Positions 25,140-34,229 are shown, counted from the stretch's first letter. The stretch: DNA of 64,000 bases from an uncultured Allomuricauda sp. (GCF_947499585.1 NZ_CANMOO010000001.1:372001-436000); one strand, 5' to 3'. Notes: generated by a model from the sequence alone, not told the origin. Program-made: numbers and translations.

Positions 25140-26711
25140 ATGAACATAGAAAGTTCAATTAAATATTGTTTGATAATTTTTACTCTGACTGTTGTTACAG
25201 CGTGCAATTCAAAAAAAGAAGTAATTGAAAAACCGAATATTCTTTTTATTCTTTCAGATGACCATACTTCTCAAGCTTGGGGACTGTATGGAGGTATTTT
25301 AGCAGATTATGTAAAAAACGATAACTTAAAACGTTTGGCGAGTGAAGGAGCAGTATTGAACAATGCTTTTTGTACCAATTCCATATGTACCCCAAGTAGG
25401 GGAAGTATTCTTACTGGCCAGTACAGTCATGTAAATCAAGTTTATACCTTAAGTGAACCTTTGCCAAAAGGTCACCCCAATATAGCCAAGACGCTCTCTG
25501 AAAATGGATACCAAACCGCGATAATAGGCAAGTGGCACTTGGTTGGAGAACCTGAGGGTTTTGATTATTTTAATGTGTTGCCTGGCCAAGGGCTCTACTG
25601 GAACCCCATTATGAAAACCAAGGAGAATTGGGTAGATGGATATAATGCAACTCGAGGCAAAGAACATAAAGGGTTTTCAACAGATGTGATTACGGATTTG
25701 ACTATTTCACATATTAAAAAACGTGACACCACCCAGCCTTTTTTGATGTTCTGTAACTTCAAAGCGACTCATGAACCATTTGATTATCCAGAAAGATTTG
25801 CCTCTTTGTACGAGGGTATGAAAATACCTGAACCAGAATCATTGCTCGACTTTGGCAAAGAAACCACAGGAAGAACTTTTGGAGGGCAGATTTTAGAGAG
25901 ATTGGGCGCGCGTTGGGAGCAAGCAACGAAAAACCCTGATAAATTTTGGACAGATTACCCAGGATTACCATATTCCTTAGAAGGGTTGGACAGTATACAA
26001 AAACGAAAAAAGATTTATCAAAAACTGGTCAAGGATTTTATGAGAAGTGGTGCCGCTATAGATGACAACATTGGAAAATTACTCGATTATTTAGAAGAAG
26101 AAGGAATAGCTGATAATACTATTGTAGTTTATACGGCCGATCAAGGATATTTTCTTGGCGAGCATGGTTTTTTTGACAAAAGACTCATTTACGAAGAATC
26201 CCTTAGAATGCCTTTTGTCATTAGATATCCAAAAAAAATAAAGAAAGGGCAGCGAATTGATGATATAATTCTAAATATTGATTTTGCACCTTTATTGGCG
26301 GATTATGCAGGGATTGAAAGGCCCGGTTATATGCAGGGGAGAAGCTTTAGGGATATACTAGAGGCTAATGCACCAAATGACTGGCGAAAGCAGATGTATT
26401 ACAGATATTGGTTGCACCATCCTCATAGACCCGCTCATTTCGGTATTAGAGATAATCGCTACAAATTGGTATTGTTTTACGGACAGGGTTTGGATAAAAA
26501 AGGAACATCGAACAATACGACCAAACCAGAATGGGAGTTTTATGACCTTATAGAAGACCCTAAAGAACTTCACAATGCCATTCATGAAGAAAAATATACA
26601 TCCATAATTAAGACCATGAAAAAAAGTTTGCAGGATGAACGTATAAAGTATGGAGACCTAGACGAGGACTACCCAGTAATGAGTGAGATATTGAACACTG
26701 CTTTTGAATAA
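25140..26711 (+). CDS. Sulfatase, S1 family, lipoprotein
   Basis: 523 residues from the ATG at 25140, which begins a lipoprotein signal (VVTAC at about 16-21); a GTG six codons earlier would only lengthen the n-region. The alkaline-phosphatase-like fold has PNILFILSDDH (about 31-41, metal Asp pair) and the formylglycine site CTPSRGSILTGQ (about 86-97), where Cys is converted to formylglycine. YTADQGYFLGEHGFFDK (about 330) holds further metal ligands. It hydrolyses sulfate esters on carbohydrates. It lies close to the GH20/SGNH/GH3 operon, suggesting a sulfated glycan substrate, but no SusC/SusD pair is present. Confidence 0.93.
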   Translation: MNIESSIKYCLIIFTLTVVTACNSKKEVIEKPNILFILSDDHTSQAWGLYGGILADYVKNDNLKRLASEGAVLNNAFCTNSICTPSRGSILTGQYSHVNQVYTLSEPLPKGHPNIAKTLSENGYQTAIIGKWHLVGEPEGFDYFNVLPGQGLYWNPIMKTKENWVDGYNATRGKEHKGFSTDVITDLTISHIKKRDTTQPFLMFCNFKATHEPFDYPERFASLYEGMKIPEPESLLDFGKETTGRTFGGQILERLGARWEQATKNPDKFWTDYPGLPYSLEGLDSIQKRKKIYQKLVKDFMRSGAAIDDNIGKLLDYLEEEGIADNTIVVYTADQGYFLGEHGFFDKRLIYEESLRMPFVIRYPKKIKKGQRIDDIILNIDFAPLLADYAGIERPGYMQGRSFRDILEANAPNDWRKQMYYRYWLHHPHRPAHFGIRDNRYKLVLFYGQGLDKKGTSNNTTKPEWEFYDLIEDPKELHNAIHEEKYTSIIKTMKKSLQDERIKYGDLDEDYPVMSEILNTAFE

Positions 26712-26762
26712 ACACCGTTCTAAAAACCGCTAAAACTGTTCGGTAAGGGCCATTGTAAACTG

Positions 26763-26770
26763 TATCTTTG
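26763..26770 (+). promoter_or_regulatory. -7 box of the MATE transporter gene
   Basis: Reads TATCTTTG (TAnnTTTG), 20 bases before the TTG start at 26791, giving a leader of about 14 bases. It supports the unusual start codon. Confidence 0.55.
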
Positions 26771-26790
26771 GCAACTTAATTAAAATACGA

Positions 26791-28158
26791 TTGCTACAAA
26801 GTTATTTTAAGGAATTCCGTTATAACCTAAAATTGGCCTACCCTGTAATTTTGGGGATGCTTGGACATACCTTTGTTGCATTTGCAGATAATATTATGGT
26901 TGGCCAGCTGGGTACCGCAGAGTTGGCTGCAGTATCCCTAGGTAATAGTTTTGTTTTCATAGCAATGTCTTTAGGTATTGGATTCTCCACTGCAATAACC
27001 CCTTTGGTTGCTGAGGCGGATGGAGCAGGCAGCAAAACTGATGGCAAAAGTGCTTTAAAACATGGGTTAGTACTGTGCACAGGACTGGGGTTATCACTTT
27101 TTGGAATCATACTTCTTTGCAAACCACTTTTACATTATATGAAGCAGCCCCCTGAGGTGGTGGAACTTGCTATCCCTTATTTGGAGTTGGTTGCTTTTTC
27201 TTTGGTTCCACTGATTATATTTCAAGCGTTCAAACAGTTTTCAGAAGGACTTTCCCAAACCAAATACCCAATGTATGCTACGATTCTGGCAAATGTGGTC
27301 AACATTGTCATTAACTACCTACTGATTTTTGGGTCTTTTGGATTCCCAAAAATGGGAATTGTAGGAGCCGCTATTGGTACGCTGGTTTCTAGATTTATAA
27401 TGGTAGGGTATATTTGGTTTCTATTGAAGCGAAAAGAAAAGTTTGAAGCCTATGTAACTGGTTTTAATTTTAGGGTGATTGAAAAAAAGGTCATTAAAAA
27501 GATAGTCAGTTTGGGATTTCCGTCTGCACTGCAAATGTTTTTTGAAGTAGCTATTTTCACTGCCGCCATTTGGTTAAGTGGCGTATTGGGGAAAAATGCC
27601 CAAGCGGCAAATCAGATTGCACTGAACCTAAGTAGTATGACCTTTATGGTTGGCATGGGGCTGAGTGTTGCGGCAATGATAAGGGTAGGAAACCAGAAAG
27701 GACTTCAAAATTTTAAAGAGCTACGAAGAATTGCTGAATCTATCTTTTTTCTAACGTTTTTGTCAGAAATAGTCTTTGCTGCTGTTTTCCTTATAGGAAG
27801 ATACTGGTTGCCTACCATTTATTTGGATGTGGATGATGTGGTCAATCAAGTAGATAATACCGAGGTAATAATTATTGCTGCCAAATTATTGTTGGTTTCT
27901 GCGTTTTTTCAAATTTCAGATGGTATCCAAGTAGTGGTTTTAGGGGCGTTAAGAGGTCTACAGGATGTTAAGATACCCACGTTGATCACGTTTATTGCCT
28001 ATTGGTTGATTGGATTTCCCGTTAGTTATTATTTTGGATTATTTTCTGAATATAAAAGCACGGGCATTTGGATGGGTCTGTTGTTAGGGCTAACTGCATC
28101 AGCAGTAATGTTGTATATTCGATTCAACTATTTGACTAAAAAATTGATTAAAAGTTAA
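26791..28158 (+). CDS. MATE family efflux transporter
   Basis: A 455-residue inner-membrane protein with about 12 transmembrane helices in two homologous halves. It exports drugs or metabolites using a Na+ or H+ gradient. The N-terminal half has LGHTFVAFADNIMVGQLGTA (about 23-42) and SLGNSFVFI, typical of NorM-like proteins; the second half has VGMGLSVAAMIRVGNQKG (about 288-305). The start is TTG at 26791, supported by a -7 box and by the lack of an in-frame ATG. Probable first gene of a run continuing to 30649. Confidence 0.93.
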   Translation: MLQSYFKEFRYNLKLAYPVILGMLGHTFVAFADNIMVGQLGTAELAAVSLGNSFVFIAMSLGIGFSTAITPLVAEADGAGSKTDGKSALKHGLVLCTGLGLSLFGIILLCKPLLHYMKQPPEVVELAIPYLELVAFSLVPLIIFQAFKQFSEGLSQTKYPMYATILANVVNIVINYLLIFGSFGFPKMGIVGAAIGTLVSRFIMVGYIWFLLKRKEKFEAYVTGFNFRVIEKKVIKKIVSLGFPSALQMFFEVAIFTAAIWLSGVLGKNAQAANQIALNLSSMTFMVGMGLSVAAMIRVGNQKGLQNFKELRRIAESIFFLTFLSEIVFAAVFLIGRYWLPTIYLDVDDVVNQVDNTEVIIIAAKLLLVSAFFQISDGIQVVVLGALRGLQDVKIPTLITFIAYWLIGFPVSYYFGLFSEYKSTGIWMGLLLGLTASAVMLYIRFNYLTKKLIKS

Positions 28159-28194
28159 ACTAGATTCCAACTATTGGAATGCAACTTGAATAAA

Positions 28195-28422
28195 ATGGAA
28201 TTACCTAAATTTCTATTAGGAGACAATACAGATCACCCCGATTCAATTTTTATTGTCCATACGGAATATCCTCGTTTTATCATCAACCTAGAAAATGATG
28301 AAGTAGAATGGTTGGAAGAATTCTCAAAAGAAGATGAAGAAGAGTTGTCTGCTGAGGTAGAAATCCAAATAGAAGCGGCCACAGCATTTTACGATAGAGA
28401 AGTATCCAGATATGATGCGTAA
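28195..28422 (+). CDS. Small conserved acidic protein of unknown function
   Basis: 75 residues from the ATG at 28195; an ATG seven codons earlier (28174) is possible. The protein reads as a beta-rich start (PKFLLGDNTDHPDSIFIVHT) followed by an acidic helix (EWLEEFSKEDEEELSAEVE). There is no signal peptide, membrane segment or Cys. It sits 36 bases after the MATE gene and two bases before the PAP2 gene, so it is very likely cotranscribed. I recognise it only as a flavobacterial conserved hypothetical. Confidence 0.7.
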   Translation: MELPKFLLGDNTDHPDSIFIVHTEYPRFIINLENDEVEWLEEFSKEDEEELSAEVEIQIEAATAFYDREVSRYDA

Positions 28423-28424
28423 AA

Positions 28425-28994
28425 ATGCTTGAACAACTCATACAATTTGACAAAGAAGCTTTTTTATTCCTAAATAGTTTAGGAACAGAAACATGGGATG
28501 GTTTTTGGATGTTTATGACCAAGACCAGAAATTCGGCCCCTCTTTATATTCTATTGCTCTATTTATCCTTTAAGAATTTTGGATTGAAGAAAACAGCTGT
28601 GATTTTGGTAAGCATAGCCTTATTGATTACTTGCACAGATCAATTGTCTAATTTTTTTAAATATGGTTTCGGTCGTCTAAGGCCATGTCATGATCCTGAA
28701 GTAAACGGCATCATGCGTTTGGTAAAGAGTTATTGTGGAGGAAAATTCAGTTATTTTTCTGCGCATGCGGCCAATTCTTTTGCTCCTGCCACCTTTTTTT
28801 CCATTTTGTTTTATAAAAAAGTGAAATATATTGGCAATGTTCTCATTTTATGGGCTTTTATTGTCGCCTACAGTAGAATTTACATAGGAGTTCACTTTCC
28901 TTTGGATGTTATTACAGGAATTGTAATTGGTGCTGTTTTTGGATGGTTGTTTGCCAAGTTATCTATATTTGCATTCCAAAAAATAGGGACATGA
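28425..28994 (+). CDS. PAP2-family membrane phosphatase
   Basis: A 189-residue membrane protein with about five transmembrane segments. The acid-phosphatase signature is complete: KYGFGRLRPCHDP (about 75-87) for K-x6-R-P, SYFSAHAANSFAPA (about 104-117) for S-x-H, and SRIYIGVHFPLDVITG (about 146-161) for S-R-x5-H-x3-D. It dephosphorylates lipid phosphates such as undecaprenyl pyrophosphate, phosphatidylglycerol phosphate or lipid A. Its ATGA overlap with the GT39 gene suggests coupling to lipid-linked sugar transfer. Confidence 0.93.
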   Translation: MLEQLIQFDKEAFLFLNSLGTETWDGFWMFMTKTRNSAPLYILLLYLSFKNFGLKKTAVILVSIALLITCTDQLSNFFKYGFGRLRPCHDPEVNGIMRLVKSYCGGKFSYFSAHAANSFAPATFFSILFYKKVKYIGNVLILWAFIVAYSRIYIGVHFPLDVITGIVIGAVFGWLFAKLSIFAFQKIGT

Positions 28995-30649
28995 TATCTT
29001 CAGCCAGATATTGGTTTTTGCTTACCCTTGTAGTTCTGGTATACATTGCTGGAATGTTCGTGACCCTTTTTGAGAACGATTCGGCACAATTTGCGGTAAT
29101 GGCCATGAGAATGGTTCAGGAAAATGATTTCTTCAGTTTAATCAAAGGCACAGAAGAATATTTAGATAAGCCCCATATGCACTACTGGTTGGCTGCTTTG
29201 TCATTCAAAATTTTTGGCATCTATGACTGGGCCTATCGAATTCCTGGAATTTTGGCCATTCTTTTAGGAGCTTATAGTTGTTATGGATTAGGGAAGTTAC
29301 TCTATAACCAGGATATTGGTAAGTTTTCTGCACTTATTTTCATGACCGCCCAAACAATTGTGTTATCCAATATAGATGTTCGTACAGATGCAGTGTTAAC
29401 CGGTTTTACCATTTTCGCTATATGGCAACTGGTCTTATATATTGAAAAAAATGCACTCCAAAATATTATGCTTGGCGCCCTTGGAGCAGGTATAGCCTTT
29501 TCCACAAAGGGGCAGATTGCTTTGGTTGTGATTGGTATTTCTATTCTGTGTCATTTAGCGTATACCCGCAAATGGGAACGTTTGTTAAGTTGGAAAGTCT
29601 TAATAGCTTTATTGGTTTTTGGAATTACGATAACACCAATGTTGTACGCGTATTATGTGCAATTTGATCTTCACCCAGAAAAAGTTATTCGAGGGAAGAG
29701 TAACCGTAGCGGAATCTTTTTTATTTTTTGGGAACAGAGTTTTGAAAGATTAAGCGGAGAGGGTGTTGGTAAGAATAGCAATGATTTCTTTTTCTTTTTC
29801 CATACATTTTTATGGGTCTTTTTACCATGGACTGTATTGGCTTTGATTGCATATTGGCGCAGGGCAAAGGTATTCTGGAAAATGCGATTTGCATACAGAC
29901 CGCAATTTGAATTTTTAACCTTTGGAGGAATTACCATTCTATTTTTTCTTATAAGTTTCGCTCAATTTAAACTTCCGCACTATATAAATATTCTAATACC
30001 GTTGTATTCCATTTTAACAGCATCCTATTTGTATAGTTTGTATCACCATGCCAAGCATTCTATTATAAAAGGGATTTTGGGTGTTCAATATTTTATCCTC
30101 AGTTTGGTATTTATTTTCACGTTATTGGTGTGTTTTCACGTTTTTAAGTTTGAATACATTCACTGTTATATAATACTATTGATTGTGCTTGCGGTGATAA
30201 CCTATTTCTGTCTTAAGAGAGAAGCATATTACATGCGCATTATTACATTATCAGTCTATAGTTCCTTGTTGTTGAATGGTGCAATGAACACTCATTTTTA
30301 TCCTTCCTTGTTAAAGTATCAAGCAGGTTCTACAATGGCGGAAAAAATTTCTGAACATAATATTCCGGTTGATAAAATCTATAAGATTTCTGAAAGACAT
30401 ACTTGGGCCTTGGATTTTTATAACCGAAACCCTGTAAACATTATTTCCAAATCAGAATTAACGGATAAAAATTGCATCTGGGTCTATGCTACTGACCAAG
30501 AGTTGGAGGGACTGTTAAGTTCAGGTTTTCATTGGCATGAACAGATAACCGTAGATCAGTTTCGTATAACCCGATTACAGATCAAGTTTTTGAATCCCCA
30601 TACGCGATCCAAAAAACTGAATAAAATGCATTTGGTGCGTTTGGATTAG
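28991..30649 (+). CDS. GT39-like membrane glycosyltransferase (ArnT/PMT type)
   Basis: 552 residues from the ATG at 28991, which overlaps the PAP2 stop as ATGA. The first periplasmic loop carries FENDSAQFAVMAMRM (about 21-35) with the acidic residue and YLDKPHMHYW (about 52-61), typical of ArnT-like GT-C enzymes that move a sugar from a polyprenyl phosphate carrier. About eleven transmembrane segments follow, and the C-terminal about 130 residues are soluble. The likely reaction is sugar transfer to lipid A, another glycan or protein on the outer face of the inner membrane; the acceptor is unknown. It converges on the flippase-like gene with a four-base stop overlap. Confidence 0.85.
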   Translation: MISSARYWFLLTLVVLVYIAGMFVTLFENDSAQFAVMAMRMVQENDFFSLIKGTEEYLDKPHMHYWLAALSFKIFGIYDWAYRIPGILAILLGAYSCYGLGKLLYNQDIGKFSALIFMTAQTIVLSNIDVRTDAVLTGFTIFAIWQLVLYIEKNALQNIMLGALGAGIAFSTKGQIALVVIGISILCHLAYTRKWERLLSWKVLIALLVFGITITPMLYAYYVQFDLHPEKVIRGKSNRSGIFFIFWEQSFERLSGEGVGKNSNDFFFFFHTFLWVFLPWTVLALIAYWRRAKVFWKMRFAYRPQFEFLTFGGITILFFLISFAQFKLPHYINILIPLYSILTASYLYSLYHHAKHSIIKGILGVQYFILSLVFIFTLLVCFHVFKFEYIHCYIILLIVLAVITYFCLKREAYYMRIITLSVYSSLLLNGAMNTHFYPSLLKYQAGSTMAEKISEHNIPVDKIYKISERHTWALDFYNRNPVNIISKSELTDKNCIWVYATDQELEGLLSSGFHWHEQITVDQFRITRLQIKFLNPHTRSKKLNKMHLVRLD

Positions 30650-31518
30650 GATACCACTTCCAATTTTGGCTTTTTAAAATGGTAGATTATACCAAACAGG
30701 GAAATTAAGGCTGTTATAAGAAAGAAGACAAAGCTGATGCTGATTGACATGCTAGCGTCCAAACCAAGCCATTTTGCCCCATATAAAAAAGTAACTTCCC
30801 TGCTTCCAATTCCGCCAATGGTTAAAGGAATAACAGATACTATTGAAGAAACCAAGAAGACAAAAAGATATTCAAAAGTGGCCATGTCAATTGAGAGTGA
30901 CTTCAAAATACAAAGAATGCAAACAAGTTGGGAGAGTTGCACAAGTGCTGAATAGCCAACAGATTTCCAAAAAATAGGCAAAGTGTATGGAAAGAATTTT
31001 TTGTGAAGCAACCAAAATGTAACGACACTTAGTGGAATTGCTAGAACTATCAACCAGTTAAAATCATTAAAAAAACCATTTTTTATCAAAAGAGAAAAAA
31101 TACAGGCGTAGATAAAAATCAACAACATCCCGCTCAAGCGATCCAGCAATAATACGGAGACCACTTTTTTTGTGCCCGATTTGTATTCCTTTTGTATAAC
31201 ATAACCTTTGTAGGCATCTCCGCCAATTCCTCCTGGCAGAAAAAGATTATAGAACATACCGAGCAGATATAGTTTTAGATTACTGGACTGTGTAATCTTA
31301 ACGCCAATTTCATGAAAATATAGGTTGAGCCTAAATGCTGCCATTACTTTTGAAAACACCACTAGCAATACCCCTAAAATCAAATAAAAAGGATTGCTCC
31401 TTTTTAAAGTGCTGACAACATCTTCGAGATTGATCTTGGTGAAAATAAAATAAATCAAAGCTGCACTAACGATGATTTTTAATGCTGTGATGAGCTTTTT
31501 ACGCAGCTTTTCCGTCAC
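30646..31518 (-). CDS. Flippase-like membrane protein (AglD/LPG-synthase TM region family)
   Basis: A 290-residue protein with about eight membrane segments. The region LPGGIGGDAYKGYVIQKEYK (about 94-113) and SVIPLTIGGIGSREVTFLYG (about 233-252) are family landmarks of the lysylphosphatidylglycerol-synthase transmembrane domain, also called UPF0104. Relatives have been proposed to act in lipid-linked sugar transfer or lipid flipping. It overlaps the preceding GT2 gene by 20 bases, so the two are cotranscribed, opposite the GT39 gene. The flipping role here is inference. Confidence 0.8.
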   Translation of the reverse strand: MTEKLRKKLITALKIIVSAALIYFIFTKINLEDVVSTLKRSNPFYLILGVLLVVFSKVMAAFRLNLYFHEIGVKITQSSNLKLYLLGMFYNLFLPGGIGGDAYKGYVIQKEYKSGTKKVVSVLLLDRLSGMLLIFIYACIFSLLIKNGFFNDFNWLIVLAIPLSVVTFWLLHKKFFPYTLPIFWKSVGYSALVQLSQLVCILCILKSLSIDMATFEYLFVFLVSSIVSVIPLTIGGIGSREVTFLYGAKWLGLDASMSISISFVFFLITALISLFGIIYHFKKPKLEVVS

Positions 31519-32461
31519 CTATTGTAATTTTTTTGACCCGATATGGTCTTTTTTGTTGAGATTCATAATACGTACGGATGAGCAATTCCATAACAATACC
31601 AATGGTGAAAAGCTGAATTCCCCCTAGAATAAACATCACTCCAAAAATTAGTAAAGGTCTACTGCCAATATCTTCGCCAAAGCCCAATTTTACAATAAGC
31701 AGGTATATGTTTATTAAGAATCCTAGAATAATCAGTAACACTCCAAAAATTCCAAAAAGGTGAATGGGCCGTTGAAAGTACTTTCTAATAAAGAGTAATA
31801 GCATCATATCTGCCACCACTTTAAAAACCCGTTCCAACCCATACTTGGAGACCCCGGCATGTCTTGCATGGTGTTTTACTGGTACTTGTTTTATCTGGGC
31901 CCCTTCCAAATGGGCCAGCAGCGTAATAAATCGATGCATTTCGCCATAAAGGTTCAATTCTTTGGCAATGTCTTTAGTAAAAACCTTTAATGCACACCCG
32001 TTATCCTTAATATCTAATTTGGTGACCCTTCTTACCAAGAAATTGGCAATTTTAGAGGGTATTTTCTTTACCAAAGAATCTTTTCTTTTTTGCCGTATAC
32101 CTGTTATTAGGTCATATTCTTCACCAATAGCATGTTCAAGCATTTGTGGTATATCAGATGGGTCGTTCTGAAGGTCTCCATCCATTGTAATAATATAATC
32201 ACCTTCAGCATAATCAATACCCGCCGCTAAGGCCAAACTCTGTCCGTAGTTTTTTTTCAGCTCAATAAGGTGGACTTTGTTGTCATCCATATCCTTGACA
32301 ACTTTTCGGGTCTTATCCGAAGAGAAATCATCTATGTAAATTATTTGGTAATTGTACCCAGTAAGACTTTCATGGATTTTTTCGGTCAATAAAACCACAT
32401 TGTCTTCTTCATTGTACAAAGGAACTACTATAGATAGGAGGGCGTTGGTGACGATGCTCAT
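31499..32461 (-). CDS. Polyprenyl-phosphate sugar transferase, GT2 (DPM1/GtrB/ArnC-like)
   Basis: 320 residues from the ATG at 32461; a longer in-frame start at 32569 would overlap meaB and lie upstream of a -7 box, so it is rejected. The GT2 core has LSIVVPLYNEEDN (about 9-21), YIDDFSSDKT (about 40) and ITMDGDLQNDPSDIP (about 93-107), with the D-x-D site and the Q/N-D-P motif of polyprenyl-phosphate transferases. Two C-terminal transmembrane helices (about 235-260, 270-295) are typical of GtrB/ArnC. It probably makes an undecaprenyl-phosphate sugar used by a GT39-type transferase. Confidence 0.9.
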   Translation of the reverse strand: MSIVTNALLSIVVPLYNEEDNVVLLTEKIHESLTGYNYQIIYIDDFSSDKTRKVVKDMDDNKVHLIELKKNYGQSLALAAGIDYAEGDYIITMDGDLQNDPSDIPQMLEHAIGEEYDLITGIRQKRKDSLVKKIPSKIANFLVRRVTKLDIKDNGCALKVFTKDIAKELNLYGEMHRFITLLAHLEGAQIKQVPVKHHARHAGVSKYGLERVFKVVADMMLLLFIRKYFQRPIHLFGIFGVLLIILGFLINIYLLIVKLGFGEDIGSRPLLIFGVMFILGGIQLFTIGIVMELLIRTYYESQQKRPYRVKKITIGDGKAA

Positions 32462-32481
32462 GTATTGGCTTATAATCTGGG

Positions 32482-32489
32482 CAAATTTA
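32482..32489 (-). promoter_or_regulatory. -7 box of the 31499-32461 GT2 gene
   Basis: Reads TAAATTTG on the minus strand (TAnnTTTG), 20 bases before the ATG at 32461. It lies just beyond the meaB stop (32496-32498) and supports the short start. Confidence 0.55.
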
Positions 32490-32495
32490 CTTCTT

Positions 32496-33542
32496 TTATT
32501 TAAGTTCCTTGGTGATGTTGTCCAGTAGTGTTTTGGCAGCGTAAAAAGGCGATATTTTATTTTGCTCAACCGCTTTCAACATTTTTTCCTTACTCTCTTT
32601 ATAATATTTTTTCTGATGAAAGAATTGCTTTAGTTGCTCATCTACAGTTTGAAGGAACCAGTTCTTATTTTGGATTTTTCTATTTTTTTCAAAATGACCA
32701 TTTTTCCTATTCTTGGATATGAAGTCTGCTATCATTTTCCATATCTCAGAAATCCCTTTGTTTTCAATAGATGAACAGCTCATAACTTTTGGGGTCCATC
32801 CATTTTCTTTGGGTGGATATAGATGCAAGGCACGTGAAAATTCGGTTTCCGCCAGTTTTGCTTTTTTAAGATTGTCACCATCTGCTTTGTTGATGGCAAT
32901 GGCATCTGCCATTTCCATAATTCCTCTTTTAATACCTTGTAATTCGTCACCCGCACCTGATAGTTTTAGTAAAAGAAAAAAATCTACCATGCTATGTACC
33001 ACGGTTTCGCTCTGGCCAACACCCACTGTTTCCACAAGGATGATATCATAACCAGCTGCTTCACAAAGAATAATACTTTCCCTGGTCTTTCTTGCAACTC
33101 CTCCTAAAGACTCTCCAGAAGGCGAAGGCCTGATAAAGGCGTTAGGGTCTTTTGCCAGTGTTTCCATTCTGGTCTTGTCTCCAAGAATACTTCCTCTGGT
33201 TAAAGTGCTGGTTGGATCAACGGCCAAAACAGCAACTTTTTTACCCAGACCGGTAAGCATCTTTCCAAACACCTCTATAAAAGAACTTTTTCCTACCCCG
33301 GGAACACCTGTAATTCCAATACGTATGCTTTCATTGGGCTTAGAAAGGCATTTTTCAATAATGGAATTGGCTTTTTCAAAATGCTCGGGCTTAGAACTCT
33401 CCAAAAGTGTAATGGCTTGCGCAAGTATGGCCTTATCTCCTTGAAAAATACCATCAACCAATGTTTTGATTGATATTTCTTGTTTTCGAAGCTGTTTTAT
33501 TTTTGAAACCGTATTTGTGGGTATATCTTTTTTACTTGCCAA
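32496..33542 (-). CDS. meaB: MeaB/ArgK-family GTPase (methylmalonyl-CoA mutase chaperone)
   Basis: A 348-residue G-protein chaperone that protects methylmalonyl-CoA mutase and gates delivery of adenosylcobalamin. The P-loop GITGVPGVGKSSFIE (about 77-91), the switch regions with VDPTSTLTRGSILGDKTRM (about 108-126), ETVGVGQSE (about 168) and AINKADGDN (about 215, guanine specificity) are clear. The start is TTG at 33542 because an in-frame TGA sits two codons earlier and no ATG follows in the N-terminal part. A possible -7 box lies at 33673-33680, 130 bases upstream. The mutase itself is not in the window. Confidence 0.93.
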   Translation of the reverse strand: MASKKDIPTNTVSKIKQLRKQEISIKTLVDGIFQGDKAILAQAITLLESSKPEHFEKANSIIEKCLSKPNESIRIGITGVPGVGKSSFIEVFGKMLTGLGKKVAVLAVDPTSTLTRGSILGDKTRMETLAKDPNAFIRPSPSGESLGGVARKTRESIILCEAAGYDIILVETVGVGQSETVVHSMVDFFLLLKLSGAGDELQGIKRGIMEMADAIAINKADGDNLKKAKLAETEFSRALHLYPPKENGWTPKVMSCSSIENKGISEIWKMIADFISKNRKNGHFEKNRKIQNKNWFLQTVDEQLKQFFHQKKYYKESKEKMLKAVEQNKISPFYAAKTLLDNITKELK

Positions 33543-33806
33543 GGGTAAACTTCATAGAATTGATTACTAAGGTATAAAGTTTTCAGCTGTTTTATGGATT
33601 GCTTGTTGATGGTAAAATGTGTATTCTGATTATTGTTTCACCGGATTAACAATATTTACGATGTATTTCACACAAATTTAATGATGGATATTAGGCACTA
33701 TTCCCTTACAAGTGGTAACTTCTCTAGTTAAATATGAAATGAGCTGAGTAATTTACTTTTGTATGGTCAATTGTTTCATAGAATTAAAAATTAAAGAGAC
33801 TTACAG
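33543..33806. other. Divergent spacer between meaB and the Ohr gene
   Basis: 264 bases without a credible gene. It holds a TAnnTTTG box for the rightward Ohr gene (33754-33761) and a possible minus-strand box for meaB (TAAATTTG, 33673-33680). No RNA gene or strong hairpin was seen. Confidence 0.5.
33754..33761 (+). promoter_or_regulatory. -7 box of the Ohr/OsmC gene
   Basis: Reads TACTTTTG (TAnnTTTG), 45 bases before the ATG at 33807; leader about 40 bases. No clear OhrR or PerR operator recognised. Confidence 0.5.
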
Positions 33807-34229
33807 ATGAAAACTATTTTTGAAAGTAAAGCTACCAATACAGGAGGTAGATCGGGACATGTTCAAAGTGAAGACGGCGTTTTGGATTTTGATATTAGCA
33901 TGCCTAATTCCAAGGGAAAACCTAATACAAAATCTACTAACCCAGAGGAACTCTTTGCTGCGGCATATTCCAGTTGCTTTGCAGGTGCACTGCAAGTTGT
34001 TGCAAAAGAACACCAAGTTGATGATTTAGGAGATTTTAGTGTAACGGCTACAATATCTTTTAATACTGAGGAAGATGGCGCATTTCTAGAAGCCACTTTG
34101 GATTCCTATTTACCAACAGTAGATAAGGAAACAGGTGAGAATTTAATAAATGCGGCACATGATATTTGCCCTTACAGCAAAGCCACTAGAGATAATATTA
34201 CGGTTCATTTAAATTTGTTAATGGACTAA
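33807..34229 (+). CDS. Organic hydroperoxide resistance protein, Ohr/OsmC family
   Basis: A 140-residue thiol peroxidase that reduces organic hydroperoxides. The two redox cysteines are present: Cys57 in AAAYSSCFAGAL and Cys121 in AAHDICPYSKATR. The Arg and Glu of the active site are in GGRSGH near the N-terminus and the NPEELFA segment (about 45-51). The short form and the motif YSKATRDN place it in the Ohr branch rather than OsmC. A monocistronic unit with its own -7 box and a strong terminator after it. Confidence 0.93.
   Translation: MKTIFESKATNTGGRSGHVQSEDGVLDFDISMPNSKGKPNTKSTNPEELFAAAYSSCFAGALQVVAKEHQVDDLGDFSVTATISFNTEEDGAFLEATLDSYLPTVDKETGENLINAAHDICPYSKATRDNITVHLNLLMD

Noticed and set aside
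19710-26711. Polysaccharide utilization locus
   Set aside because: No SusC/SusD pair, no hybrid regulator and a mazG gene between the enzymes.
32462-32569. Longer N-terminus for the GT2 gene
   Set aside because: It would overlap meaB and lie upstream of the -7 box; the extra residues do not match the family.
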